Source: CAZFUY01 sp964522445 (GTDB taxonomy: Bacteria; Pseudomonadota; Gammaproteobacteria; SZUA-229). Taken from it: DNA of 11,499 bases. Positions 1 to 7,875 of the stretch are shown piece by piece (the first letter of the stretch is position 1; each line of letters starts with the position of its first letter). The position numbers and the translations under genes are program-made. The stretch spans positions 1-11,499 of the forward strand of contig CAZFUY010000095.1 in the NCBI GenBank assembly GCA_964522445.1, written 5' to 3'. The notes under the pieces are model-generated. The model had not been told where the DNA came from. It worked only from the letters and a program-made list of their open reading frames with translations, and did not search any database.

Positions 1-101
1 CATGACAAGCATACTATTAGTTTCATATATTGGGACAACGCACTGGTTTTTCAAGAAAATTTCAGGTATTCTTCCGCCCCTCGACGCGATGCGCTGAACC
101 T

Positions 102-191
102 GGAGAGGTGGCAGAGTGGTCGAATGCACCGGTCTTGAAAACCGGCGTCGGTTTATCCCGACCCAGGGTTCGAATCCCTGCCTCTCCGCCA
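102..191 (+). tRNA. tRNA-Ser (anticodon UGA)
   Basis: This is a complete type II tRNA with the CCA end encoded. The acceptor arms GGAGAGG (102-108) and CCTCTCC (181-187) pair fully, followed by discriminator G188 and CCA 189-191. The anticodon stem CCGGT/ACCGG encloses the loop CTTGAAA (134-140), with anticodon TGA at 136-138. The long variable arm characteristic of serine tRNAs is seen as GTCGG (147-151) pairing with CCGAC (158-162). The T arm is CAGGG-TTCGAAT-CCCTG (164-180). It should read UCA and, by wobble, other UCN codons. Upstream, TATTCT at 67-72 followed by a GC-rich stretch resembles a stable-RNA -10 box and discriminator, but no convincing -35 box is visible. No integrase or repeated tRNA 3' end is present, so there is no sign that an element is integrated here. 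Confidence 0.98.
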
Positions 192-200
192 TATTAATGA

Positions 201-226
201 AGCCACCCAGCAGGGTGGCTTTTTTT
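201..226 (+). terminator. Rho-independent terminator of the tRNA-Ser gene
   Basis: AGCCACCC (201-208) and GGGTGGCT (213-220) form a perfect 8-bp GC-rich stem with the tetraloop AGCA. Six Ts follow immediately (221-226). It lies 10 nt after the tRNA CCA end, which is where a monocistronic tRNA transcript would stop. Confidence 0.92.
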
Positions 227-327
227 ATGACGTTATAGCTAAATTATGAGCTTTAAAATAAAGAATCTGGTAATTGGTTGATTTTTTTGTTAATTTTACA
301 CGCTTGTATGAAATTAAATGAGTTTCT

Positions 328-331
328 GGAG
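328..331 (+). promoter_or_regulatory. Ribosome binding site that sets the SCP2-like gene start
   Basis: GGAG at 328-331 sits 10 nt before the ATG at 342. The upstream in-frame ATG at 318 is preceded only by AT-rich sequence with no Shine-Dalgarno match. The site therefore favours the shorter 133-residue protein beginning M-P-E-L-F. Confidence 0.6.
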
Positions 332-341
332 AAAAAGTACT

Positions 342-743
342 ATGCCTGAATTATTCTCAATAGAGTGGGCCCAAAAGTACAGAGAAATTTGGAACAGTAA
401 TGAAGGGATTGCCGATGAGCTTGGTCAAGTCGGTTTTAATTCTATTGTTGCCTTTGGCATGATTGAGGAGGAAGAGCCTCGTTGTGTATTGACCATATCT
501 AATGGACAGCTTATTTCAGCCGCACCATCCAGGGGTGAAAAAATTAACTGGGATTTGAGGGCGGATGCTGAATATTGGAAGCATTTAATGGAAAAACCTC
601 CGGGATTAATGAGGCTTGGTCTGGCTTATACCTCTCGAAAGTTAAAGTTCAAAAGAGGGGATTATGCGGCAATGATTAAAGACCCAAGATTATCAGGAGC
701 ATTTGTAAAGTGTTTTGCTTTAATGGGTAAGGCATTAGTATAA
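342..743 (+). CDS. SCP2 sterol-binding-like domain protein (putative lipid carrier)
   Basis: This is a small soluble protein of 133 residues with no signal peptide or membrane segment, so it is expected in the cytoplasm. The overall pattern suggests an SCP2 (sterol carrier protein 2) fold. There is an N-terminal helix with aromatic residues (E-W-A-Q-K-Y-R-E-I-W), then alternating strands around V-L-T-I-S-N-G-Q. A W-D-L-R-A-D segment follows, then L-K-F-K-R-G-D-Y near residue 102, and a hydrophobic C-terminal helix ending F-A-L-M-G-K. Proteins of this fold bind acyl chains, sterols or quinone-like lipids in a hydrophobic tunnel. The ligand here cannot be told. The start at 342 is chosen over 318 because of the GGAG site. 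The gene stands alone between the tRNA terminator and a convergent operon. Family assignment comes from remembered pattern similarity rather than a profile search, so a hypothetical protein of another fold remains possible. Confidence 0.62.
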   Translation: MPELFSIEWAQKYREIWNSNEGIADELGQVGFNSIVAFGMIEEEEPRCVLTISNGQLISAAPSRGEKINWDLRADAEYWKHLMEKPPGLMRLGLAYTSRKLKFKRGDYAAMIKDPRLSGAFVKCFALMGKALV

Positions 744-773
744 AATAAATACTGATATAAATAGATTGGTTTT

Positions 774-803
774 AAAAAAAGTGAGCATATGCTCGCTTTT
801 TTT
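774..803. terminator. Bidirectional terminator between convergent genes
   Basis: Seven As (774-780), the stem GTGAGC (781-786) with loop ATAT and GCTCGC (791-796, one G-T wobble), and seven Ts (797-803) form a hairpin with a T tract on both strands. It lies 30 nt after the SCP2-like stop codon and 29 nt after the TgpA-like stop on the other strand. It can therefore end both convergent transcripts. Confidence 0.88.
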
Positions 804-832
804 ATGTATAGGATATAAAGGAGTGGCAATGT

Positions 833-2797
833 TTAAGAAAATTTAAATTTCTGAATAAGCTGTTTCATGTTTCTAAGTTGTTTTTTATCATGTCTGGATC
901 TAAATCTTAAATTAATATAAATATTTGTAATTAGATTGGTAATGGCTTTGTTATGTGAAAATCTTTCATTAATGCGATTAGCAAAATCAACAGGACCTTC
1001 ATGTGGCTCTCGTAACAGGCCGTGTCTGGAAAGTTTTTTACAGAAATTCTCATATTCTCTTTGAACTGGGTCTGGTGTTTTTCCAGAAAGAGGTTTAAAA
1101 ATAAACCACAAAATAATAGCAGTGGTGATAGTGAATATAGTTATGAGCAAATACGCCATATCATAATAATTAACTTTCTTATTTAAAACAGAAGATAAAA
1201 GTTTTTGCTGTAACTCAGGCCCATAACCAATAACCCATTGCTTCCAGCTATTGTCTATGGCATCCCAGTAGAATTTTAATTTTTTAAGTGTTCCTGTATC
1301 CAGTTGCATATAAAGTGGCCTGTAACCGTCTTCTTTCAAGGCCGCATCAAGATTTTTCTCTATACGTTCTGGAGCAATGGCTGCGGTGGGATCTATACGT
1401 AACCAGCCGCGATCTTTTATCCATACTTCTGACCAGGCATGTGCATCACTTTGGCTGACAGTTAGATAATTATTGAGAGGGTTCATAGTGCCTCCCTGAT
1501 AACCAAGAACAACTCTTGCAGGAATTCCAGCAGCTCGCATAAGCAAAGTAAAACTACTGGCATAGTGTTCACAGAATCCACGTTGGCTATTAAATAAAAA
1601 TTGATCCACCGGGTGAGAGCCTGGCGTTAGGGGAGGTTGTAATGTATAAACAAAATTCTCCTGATTGTATTTTCTTAATGCGTGATTAACTATATCGACA
1701 GGACTATAAAATTTTTTACGCCATTTTTTTCCTAATGCTATTGTTTCTGGATTAGAGTTTTTCGGGAATTTTAAACCTGCATTTTTTTCCCAGGCAGATA
1801 ATTTCCGTCCTGTTCTGTAATTTAAATAGGATTTAACAGTGTATTGATATAAAGATTCAATTTTGTTTTCAGAGCGTAATAAGAAGTTTGCATTATAAAT
1901 ACTTTTCTTGGGCGCTTCAGCTGGCATATCCAGAGCGAATAACCATTTCTTGCTATGAGGCTCAAGGGTAATAGTGTATTCAATGGCTTTGCCTGAAATT
2001 TCTAAAGTTGGTTGAGGATTTAGATTTGTGCTACCTTGCTGCCAGGTTTTTCCATCAAAATCCCACAGTACTAGGGCACGCCAGTATAATTTATTTTGAT
2101 CGGGTAGATTGCTTTTAAATTTAACTCGGAATGCCAGAGCATTAGATTGTATTAACTGTGAAATATTACCTGGTGACATGATATCACTTAAGCCTGTTTT
2201 TGATGTTTTTGCATCATCGGGAAGGCTCCATAATGGACCTGGTATTCTGGGAAATAATATAAATAGTACCAGCATAAGAGGCAGTGCCTGAGCGACCATC
2301 TTTGTTGATGTTTTGAATTTATCTTTGAGGCTAATATTTGCTGTATTTTGATTAATGCTAATCATACTCATGACAAGTAATATGATAGTGATAAACATTA
2401 AAATGACAGTAGGTATGCTTTGTGAAAATAAAAAATTTGTAACAATAATAAAAAAACTTAGTGAGATTAAAAGCATATAATCTCGTTGCTTCTGGCTTTC
2501 CAGTAATTTAACGCAAAGCAGAAAAGAAAGAATGGCTGTACCGGCTGTTTTGCCAAATAATGTACCGTATTGAATAACTGTGCCAATAGATGCAAATGTT
2601 ACTAATACAAAAAGCACCCACTTTCTGGGAAGCCGCTCAGGTTTTTTTATGGCTGATAATCGCCATATAAATAGAGCTAAAAAAGTCCACGGCATCCAGA
2701 AAGGAAGGCGTGGAATATGTGGTATTAATACCAGAGCTAAAGGAAAAATAACCCAGAATACAGGATCTTTTTCAATATATTTTAGTTTTTTAATCAT
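833..2797 (-). CDS. tgpA: TgpA-like transmembrane transglutaminase (DUF3488/TGc/DUF4129)
   Basis: This 654-residue inner-membrane protein has a cluster of about seven hydrophobic segments in residues 12-185 (the DUF3488 region). A periplasmic region of about 350 residues follows, then one last membrane helix near 546-568 and a cytoplasmic DUF4129-like tail (about 570-640). The transglutaminase-like catalytic triad is visible as Cys409 in G-F-C-E-H-Y, His453 in D-A-H-A-W and Asp469 in R-I-D-P-T. The enzyme therefore appears active, on the periplasmic side. P. aeruginosa TgpA has the same architecture and similar length and is reported to be essential there; its natural substrate is not established. 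The start overlaps the DUF58 stop by 4 nt (ATGA) and has no clear Shine-Dalgarno sequence of its own, which suggests translational coupling. It is the last gene of the MoxR-DUF58-TgpA operon and ends at a bidirectional hairpin. Confidence 0.93.
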   Translation of the reverse strand: MIKKLKYIEKDPVFWVIFPLALVLIPHIPRLPFWMPWTFLALFIWRLSAIKKPERLPRKWVLFVLVTFASIGTVIQYGTLFGKTAGTAILSFLLCVKLLESQKQRDYMLLISLSFFIIVTNFLFSQSIPTVILMFITIILLVMSMISINQNTANISLKDKFKTSTKMVAQALPLMLVLFILFPRIPGPLWSLPDDAKTSKTGLSDIMSPGNISQLIQSNALAFRVKFKSNLPDQNKLYWRALVLWDFDGKTWQQGSTNLNPQPTLEISGKAIEYTITLEPHSKKWLFALDMPAEAPKKSIYNANFLLRSENKIESLYQYTVKSYLNYRTGRKLSAWEKNAGLKFPKNSNPETIALGKKWRKKFYSPVDIVNHALRKYNQENFVYTLQPPLTPGSHPVDQFLFNSQRGFCEHYASSFTLLMRAAGIPARVVLGYQGGTMNPLNNYLTVSQSDAHAWSEVWIKDRGWLRIDPTAAIAPERIEKNLDAALKEDGYRPLYMQLDTGTLKKLKFYWDAIDNSWKQWVIGYGPELQQKLLSSVLNKKVNYYDMAYLLITIFTITTAIILWFIFKPLSGKTPDPVQREYENFCKKLSRHGLLREPHEGPVDFANRINERFSHNKAITNLITNIYINLRFRSRHDKKQLRNMKQLIQKFKFS

Positions 2798-3780
2798 TTA
2801 TTTTTTGAGCCAAATAAAGCCAGGCTTTTTAAACAATTATGGCGATGCTGTAAGCCACTAGCAGGTAGTATTTTTTTGTCAGGAATATTCAGACCATATT
2901 TTATACCCTTATTTTCTGCATCAATAACCCAACGACAGAGCACAGACAGGCGCTTTTCTATATCCATATTTTCAGCCAGCCTGTACCAGCTCAACCAGAT
3001 TTCATTTCCTGTTTCAGTGTGAAAATTCTTTGTTTGTAATTTGCCTGTTTTAGCAATAGCTTTCCAGGCCAGATGTTTAGGTGGGTCGCCTTTTTGATAT
3101 TCACGAATACCAGCAAAGTCATCGTAACCTGTTTGCTCTGCAGATAATAATCCGTTTTGTTGGCCATTGTATTCAAATCGTAAAGCTTGTGTGTCTGGTT
3201 CAGGGTAAACCAGACAATGTGCGTCTAAATTAATCCATGACCATGCGTGAAATAAACCTAATGGAAACTCAGTATAAACTTTGGTGCGTTCCATAAATAA
3301 ATAACCGCGCTTAGTTGTTGTTACAGGTAGATTGATCAGGGTTTCATGCTGGTCTGCTCTTAAATTGGCACAGCATGGTGTTTTTTTATTACCGGGAAAT
3401 AGAATGCTTAAATGTTGATGTTTATTTTTTGATTGCAACCGTAAGGGGAATAAAGCTGTTTGACCTGCAAATACGGCTTTGCTGGATAAAGCTGTAATCT
3501 TTAGATGATTTAGATTCTGGTGAGTATGAATCATGCCGAGAAAACCAATACTACCGAGTAAAAAAGTAAGCATAAAACCAGAGCTGTTTTCGTAATTTAT
3601 TGCCCCTGTTAAAATAACCAGAAGAACAATAAAAAAAACGATGCCATTGCGCGTAGGTAAAATATATAAACGATGGCGGGTAATAGTGGTTTCAATATTG
3701 GTTTCAGGTAAACGCTTAACCGCCCATCGTTCAATAAATCTGGCTAGAAAATTGGGAAGCAAGGGTAAATCATGTGCCAT
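2794..3780 (-). CDS. DUF58 domain-containing membrane protein
   Basis: The protein has 328 residues. Two closely spaced membrane segments (about 46-62 and 67-85) are followed by a beta-rich region. The DUF58 signature comes at 222-253, visible as R-E-Y-Q-K-G-D-P-P-K with a following A-W-K-A-I-A and K-L-Q-T-K-N-F. It ends soon after this motif and lacks a full C-terminal von Willebrand A domain, which is common for the short DUF58 proteins encoded beside TgpA. Its molecular function is unknown. In MoxR loci such proteins are thought to work with the AAA+ ATPase on envelope or cofactor assembly. Its ATG directly follows the stop codon of the MoxR gene with no intervening base, so the two are surely co-transcribed and probably coupled. 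Confidence 0.9.
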   Translation of the reverse strand: MAHDLPLLPNFLARFIERWAVKRLPETNIETTITRHRLYILPTRNGIVFFIVLLVILTGAINYENSSGFMLTFLLGSIGFLGMIHTHQNLNHLKITALSSKAVFAGQTALFPLRLQSKNKHQHLSILFPGNKKTPCCANLRADQHETLINLPVTTTKRGYLFMERTKVYTEFPLGLFHAWSWINLDAHCLVYPEPDTQALRFEYNGQQNGLLSAEQTGYDDFAGIREYQKGDPPKHLAWKAIAKTGKLQTKNFHTETGNEIWLSWYRLAENMDIEKRLSVLCRWVIDAENKGIKYGLNIPDKKILPASGLQHRHNCLKSLALFGSKNK

Positions 3781-4728
3781 TTATACTGGAACCTGTTTGA
3801 TTAAATTAGTAATTAAATTATCAATAGATTCATCCTGATGATCTGGGTTTGCCTGTAAACGATGAGCTGCGACTGAAGGCATAACCTGTTGAATGTCCTC
3901 TGGCAGGACATGATCTCGACCCTGTAATAAAGCCCATGCCTGAGCGCATTTCTGCAAAGCCAGACCCGCACGAGGAGATAAGCCGGTGGCAAACCAGGGG
4001 GATAATCGGCTGCTTTGTATAAGTGCAAGTAAGTAATCGATTATTGCTTTTGATGTATGCACCTGATCAACTGATTTTTGAAATTCAGTTAATTTTTCGG
4101 CAGTTATTATTGCATTAATATTTTTAATTTCCTGTCGTCGATCTTTTCCTTCCAGCAGCAAGCGTTCAGCTTTCTGATCTGGGTAGCCCATTTCTATGCG
4201 CATTAAAAATCGATCAAGCTGTGATTCTGGTAGAGGAAAAGTGCCAACCTGTTCGGTAGGATTTTGTGTGGCAATAACAAAAAAAGGTTCAGGTAAAGTT
4301 CGCGTTTTTCCATCCTGAGTAACCTGATGTTCTTCCATTGCTTCTAAAAGAGCACTTTGTGTTTTAGGTGTTGCTCGATTTATTTCGTCTGCTAATAGAG
4401 TTTGGGTAAAAACAGGGCCGGGATGAAAATTAAACTGATTATTAGCCATGTCATAAATAGAAACGCCTAACACATCTGCAGGTAATAAATCGCTGGTAAA
4501 TTGTACGCGCTGAAAATTAAGGCCAAATGTTTTTGCAATTGTCAGAGCCAGAGTAGTTTTTCCTACGCCGGGAAGGTCTTCAATTAATAAATGACCGTTA
4601 GCTAATAAGCAGGTCATGGCCAGTTGGATCTGGCGTTGTTTGCCAAGAATAATTTGAGAAATATTATTAGATGCTAATTGAAGAGATTGCTGAATCACAT
4701 CAATATTTATATGAGTCTGGTTTGTCAT
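3781..4728 (-). CDS. MoxR-family AAA+ ATPase
   Basis: This 315-residue cytoplasmic protein carries all core AAA+ elements. These are Walker A P-G-V-G-K-T-T (53-59), Walker B L-L-A-D-E-I-N-R-A (111-119), sensor 1 A-T-Q-N-P (153-157), an arginine-finger region E-S-Q-L-D-R-F (168-174), and the sensor 2 motif G-L-S-P-R-A-G (249-255). The D-E-I-N-R-A and A-T-Q-N-P forms are typical of the MoxR branch, whose members act as chaperone-like ATPases on partner membrane proteins. The DUF58 and TgpA-like proteins encoded directly downstream are the obvious candidate partners. It is the first gene of the operon. The ATG is preceded by a modest GAGA at about 10 nt, and a candidate promoter lies about 40 nt upstream. 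Confidence 0.95.
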   Translation of the reverse strand: MTNQTHINIDVIQQSLQLASNNISQIILGKQRQIQLAMTCLLANGHLLIEDLPGVGKTTLALTIAKTFGLNFQRVQFTSDLLPADVLGVSIYDMANNQFNFHPGPVFTQTLLADEINRATPKTQSALLEAMEEHQVTQDGKTRTLPEPFFVIATQNPTEQVGTFPLPESQLDRFLMRIEMGYPDQKAERLLLEGKDRRQEIKNINAIITAEKLTEFQKSVDQVHTSKAIIDYLLALIQSSRLSPWFATGLSPRAGLALQKCAQAWALLQGRDHVLPEDIQQVMPSVAAHRLQANPDHQDESIDNLITNLIKQVPV

Positions 4729-4768
4729 ACAGATTTATCTCGATTTGTTTTCACTGGTTGATGGAATA

Positions 4769-4797
4769 ATTATAGATGAATAACAAAAATATGAAAT
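4769..4797 (-). promoter_or_regulatory. Candidate promoter of the MoxR-DUF58-TgpA operon
   Basis: On the minus strand a perfect TATAAT occupies 4774-4769, about 40 nt before the MoxR-type start codon. With a 17-nt spacer, the -35 position (4797-4792) reads ATTTCA, only a 3 of 6 match to the sigma-70 consensus. The -10 box and position are good and the -35 box is weak, so the promoter may need an activator or may be weak. Confidence 0.4.
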
Positions 4798-4812
4798 TGA
4801 GTGGTTGTTCTT

Positions 4813-4853
4813 TAGTAGAGGCGTTGAGTTACCAGAAAGATATCACTCTACTA
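4813..4853. repeat. Spaced inverted repeat in the AEC-MoxR intergenic region
   Basis: TAGTAGAG (4813-4820) is repeated in perfect inverted form as CTCTACTA (4846-4853), with 25 nt between the arms. Neither side has a T tract, so it is not a standard terminator. It lies just upstream of the candidate MoxR promoter and 26 nt after the AEC stop codon. A regulator-binding site or an mRNA 3' stem-loop are both possible. Confidence 0.45.
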
Positions 4854-4878
4854 CCTGAAAAATTATGAAATATTAAGG

Positions 4879-5790
4879 TCAGATTAAGGCAAACCAGAAG
4901 GGCAGTGTTATCAGACTTAGTAATGTAGTTGCTGTGACTGCTGCGGCATAAATGCCGGTGTTAAGGCCGTATTTATCACATACCACCACTCCCAGTGCCA
5001 TGCTGGGCATAGCCGCTTCTAAAATAACGGCGATGCGTAAATCACCTTCTATATGCAGTGCGAGGCTAACAGCCATTACAATCAATGGCATAAAAAATAA
5101 TTGAATAAAGATGGCAGGGATAACATTTAACAGGTGTTTAGTCTCGCTAAATCCCTGTTTAAGTGCCAGCCCAATAGCAAATAGCATAACAGGTACTACA
5201 ACTGCCCCCATCATAGAAGTCAGGTCTATAAGCCAGCTATTGGCTGGAATGTTAAATAGATTTAGTGATGTCGCAATTAATGCTGCCCATAAAGGGGGGA
5301 CTCTAATAAGTAGAGAAACAGGATGTGGCTTTTCTTTTCCTCCACCATAGTGAGCCGACATAAGAATACCAATCGTTAGTAGTAGTGGTGTACAGGCAAA
5401 TAAATCATATTGTAGGGCAACAGGTCCGGCCCAGTCGCCCAATGTATTTACCAGCAAAGGATAGCCAAGGTATGTTGCATTAGGAAAGCTTGCCGCCAGT
5501 AAAACGGCTCCCGTTATTTTAGGGGTAGTGTTGCAGCGTTTACAGATAAGCCAGCTAAGCAGTAGCGCGGAAAGAACACCACAGCCAGCTGCTGCTGCAA
5601 TCTTAATAGAATCCAGTCCCAGATCTGCCTGCCAGAGTACGTTAAAAACCAGTGCGGGCAGAAAAATATAATAAACAGTATCGGTTAATACTTTGCGCAC
5701 AACAGCACTATCTGTTCTGGCTGGGTTAAAGCTCGACCATAATAATCCAAGGCCAATAAGGGCGAACATGTGCAGTAGCGTGTAGATCAT
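4879..5790 (-). CDS. AEC family transporter (auxin efflux carrier-like permease)
   Basis: This 303-residue protein is almost entirely hydrophobic, with about ten predicted membrane segments split into two halves by a short charged loop near 148-158. Family-typical features are the F-P-N-A-T-Y-L-G-Y-P-L segment at 102-112, V-M-L-F-A-I-G-L-A-L at 201-210, and the last part with A-A-M-P-S-M-A-L near 259-266. That is followed by V-T-A-T-T-L-L-S-L-I-T-L-P at 285-297. Bacterial AEC permeases export or take up carboxylic acids such as malate or malonate; the substrate here cannot be deduced. The gene is transcribed alone on the minus strand, divergent from the HDOD-phosphatase gene across 60 bp. A sampled stretch (4921-4980) is about 45% GC, higher than stretches of the MCE operon, so a separate history is possible but not shown. 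Confidence 0.9.
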   Translation of the reverse strand: MIYTLLHMFALIGLGLLWSSFNPARTDSAVVRKVLTDTVYYIFLPALVFNVLWQADLGLDSIKIAAAAGCGVLSALLLSWLICKRCNTTPKITGAVLLAASFPNATYLGYPLLVNTLGDWAGPVALQYDLFACTPLLLTIGILMSAHYGGGKEKPHPVSLLIRVPPLWAALIATSLNLFNIPANSWLIDLTSMMGAVVVPVMLFAIGLALKQGFSETKHLLNVIPAIFIQLFFMPLIVMAVSLALHIEGDLRIAVILEAAMPSMALGVVVCDKYGLNTGIYAAAVTATTLLSLITLPFWFALI

Positions 5791-5837
5791 AAAGTATTGA
5801 TTCTTTTGGGTGATTTCTATGACTTGTGACTATACTC

Positions 5838-5842
5838 AGGAG
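5838..5842 (+). promoter_or_regulatory. Strong ribosome binding site supporting a TTG start
   Basis: AGGAG at 5838-5842 lies 8 nt before the TTG at 5851, which is ideal spacing. The next in-frame ATG (5917) has no comparable site, so the TTG is the better start. Confidence 0.75.
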
Positions 5843-5850
5843 TAAATATC

Positions 5851-7855
5851 TTGAGACTAAAACTTAATTTGCATCTAAATACAGTGCCTTATATAAAGTC
5901 AGATGAAAACATACAGATGGATAATATTCCAGCGATACCTGATATCGCCAGACGTTTTCTTTTGCTTTATAAACAGGAAAAAATAGAAGAGCAGGATATT
6001 TTACTGCTGCAGACAGATTATCCTGAATTTTTTAGCTCTCTGCTATCGGTTATTAATTCTGATCATTTTAACCTGACAACAAAAGTTAAGTCAGTTTTTC
6101 AGGCTATTGAGTTATCCGGCCTTGAACGAATATGTAACCTTATGCTTTGTCTGGTTATGTATAGAGCATTTAACAGAGTAAAAATACGAGGTGTTGATCT
6201 TAATGAGTTTTGGGAAGATTCTCTGCGTCGAGCTGTTAGTGCAAAAATGATTGGTGGGTTGATTGGTTTAGATGCCAGTCAATGTTTTACAGCGGGTTTT
6301 TTGCAGGATCTGGGGTTTTTATTGCTGTTTTTATTAAGTCCGGCCAAAGGTGCTCTGTGGTCTGAATTTAGAAAAAGAGAACCAGAAGCGCGCTACAGTA
6401 TGGAAGATAATATATTTAATTTAAATCATGATCATGCAATTGAAATGCTATGTAACAAGTGGCAATTACCGGAAGCTATTTCGGTATCGATGTTTTCACA
6501 TCATTCAATTGAAAAAAATGATTTAAGAACACTGCATTCACAACTGGCCTGTGTTCTTTATTGTGCAGACTGGATGACATCTGTGTATAGCGCACAGGAT
6601 AAAAGTTTTGTCATTAATCGTTGTCGCCAGATTTTATCAGAAACTTTTGAAATGGAATCCTATAGAACAGAAGAATTTCTGGCCGCTATGCCTGATGAAA
6701 TTAATCTGACTGCACAGGCTTTAGGTATAAAAATTAAACAACACATTGAATTTTCACATGTGTTGTCAGAAGCTAATATAAAACTTTCTGAAGACAATAA
6801 TAATTTTCAGGAATTAATGTTTCGACTTGAACAGGCGTTAGAAGAAAGAGATAAACTGGCAGCTGAGTTAAATAGAGAGCTGAGTCTGGCCAGAGAAATC
6901 CAGAAAAGCCTGTTACCTCCAGATATGGGGGATAATTTTCCTGTTGTAGGCATTAATATTTCTGCAAGAGATTTGTCCGGTGATTTTTATGATTATTTTT
7001 TACTGGATGATGGTCGAATATATTTTAATTTGGGGGATGTATCTGGTAAAGGTGTCAATGCAGCTTTATTAATGGCAAAAACCAGCAGCTTGTTTCGCTG
7101 TCTTGGGAAAACGCTTGATAAACCAGGAGAGCTATTAGCGCAAATAAATACAGAACTATGTGAAACATCGATACACGGTATGTTTGTAACAATGGTTGCT
7201 GGTTTATATGACCCTGAAACAAAAGAATTAAAAATAGTAAATGCAGGCAACCCTCCTGCGCTGTTATTTTCTCCTGAAGGTTTAGCCAGAGAAATAGAAG
7301 CAAAAGCACCACCATTAGGTGTGTTAACAGAAGCAATATTTCCTGAAGTAGATATTAAGCTTGGGAATGACAGCCTTTATATTTTTTCAGATGGTGTAAC
7401 TGAAGGTTTTATTGCTAAAGGGCAAATGCTGGGTCTGAGTGGTTTATTTAAAATACTGGCAACAATGGATAAAGCCATTAAGCCTGCTAAAAGACTGGAA
7501 GTAATAACANNNNNNNNNNNNNNNNNNNNNNNNNNNNNNNNNNNNNNNNNNNNNNNNNNNNNNNNNNNNNNNNNNNNNNNNNNNNNNNNNNNNNNNNNNN
7601 NNNNNNNNNGGTGAAATTATTTTAGAATTTTTAAAAGATAAAAATAATCTTATTATTCGCATTTATGATTTTGCAGAAACTATAGATAAAAAAACGATTA
7701 AATCCAGAGATCTGGATGATATACGCCCCGGTGGTCTGGGTGTTCATTTAATTAATAAAGTAATGGATCAGGTTGAGTATATGGATGGTCCTGATGGTAT
7801 TGGTAATCTTCTGGAAATGCGCAAGGAAATGGGCACTTCTATAATATGTGATTAA
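5851..7855 (+). CDS. HDOD - PP2C (SpoIIE) - HATPase partner-switching regulator, interrupted by an assembly gap
   Basis: The first 553 codons are readable. Residues about 25-235 form an HDOD domain with the usual F-W-E-D-S and A-G-F-L-Q-D-L-G positions but without HD catalytic histidines. Residues about 304-350 look like a coiled coil. A PP2C/SpoIIE phosphatase starts at R-E-I-Q-K-S-L-L-P-P (348-357), with metal-binding Asp378 (G-D-F-Y-D), Asp396 (L-G-D-V-S-G-K-G) and Asp514 (F-S-D-G-V-T-E-G). After 100 Ns, an 81-codon tail in another frame (7610-7855) matches the end of an RsbW-like HATPase. Its nucleotide-binding motifs are I-Y-D-F-A-E and G-G-L-G-V-H-L-I. The protein is thus probably a bifunctional serine phosphatase and kinase acting on the STAS protein encoded 20 nt downstream, with HDOD as the input domain. 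The TTG start has a strong ribosome binding site. The PP2C end and the HATPase N box fall in the gap, so kinase activity cannot be confirmed. Confidence 0.9.
7510..7609. other. Assembly gap of 100 Ns
   Basis: Exactly 100 Ns follow codon 553 of the regulator gene. The reading frames on the two sides agree only if the true gap length is a multiple of three, which 100 is not. The run is therefore a placeholder of unknown size rather than a measured distance. The shift is not evidence for a pseudogene. Confidence 0.97.
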
Positions 7856-7875
7856 GAGTATAAAGAAGAATAAAT

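Noticed and set aside
102..340. tRNA-Ser as an attachment site for an integrated element
   Set aside because: No integrase gene and no repeated tRNA 3' segment is visible in the window, and the tRNA has its own terminator.
2109..2291. Small + strand open frames opposite the TgpA, DUF58 and MoxR genes
   Set aside because: They are antisense to well-supported genes and have no recognisable domain.
5806..5836. Possible promoter for the + strand operon with TATACT at 5831-5836
   Set aside because: Transcription from this -10 box would start at about 5843, removing the ribosome binding site at 5838-5842. The -35 match (TTGGGT, 19-nt spacer) is also poor. The real promoter is probably further upstream, inside the start of the AEC gene.
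7444..7662. Open frame on the minus strand across the N gap
   Set aside because: It exists only because Ns are read through. It is antisense to the phosphatase gene and has no recognisable domain.
7610..7855. Frameshifted or pseudogenised regulator gene
   Set aside because: The frame change coincides exactly with a 100-N placeholder, so it is explained by unknown gap length. The sequence on both sides is conserved and free of stop codons.
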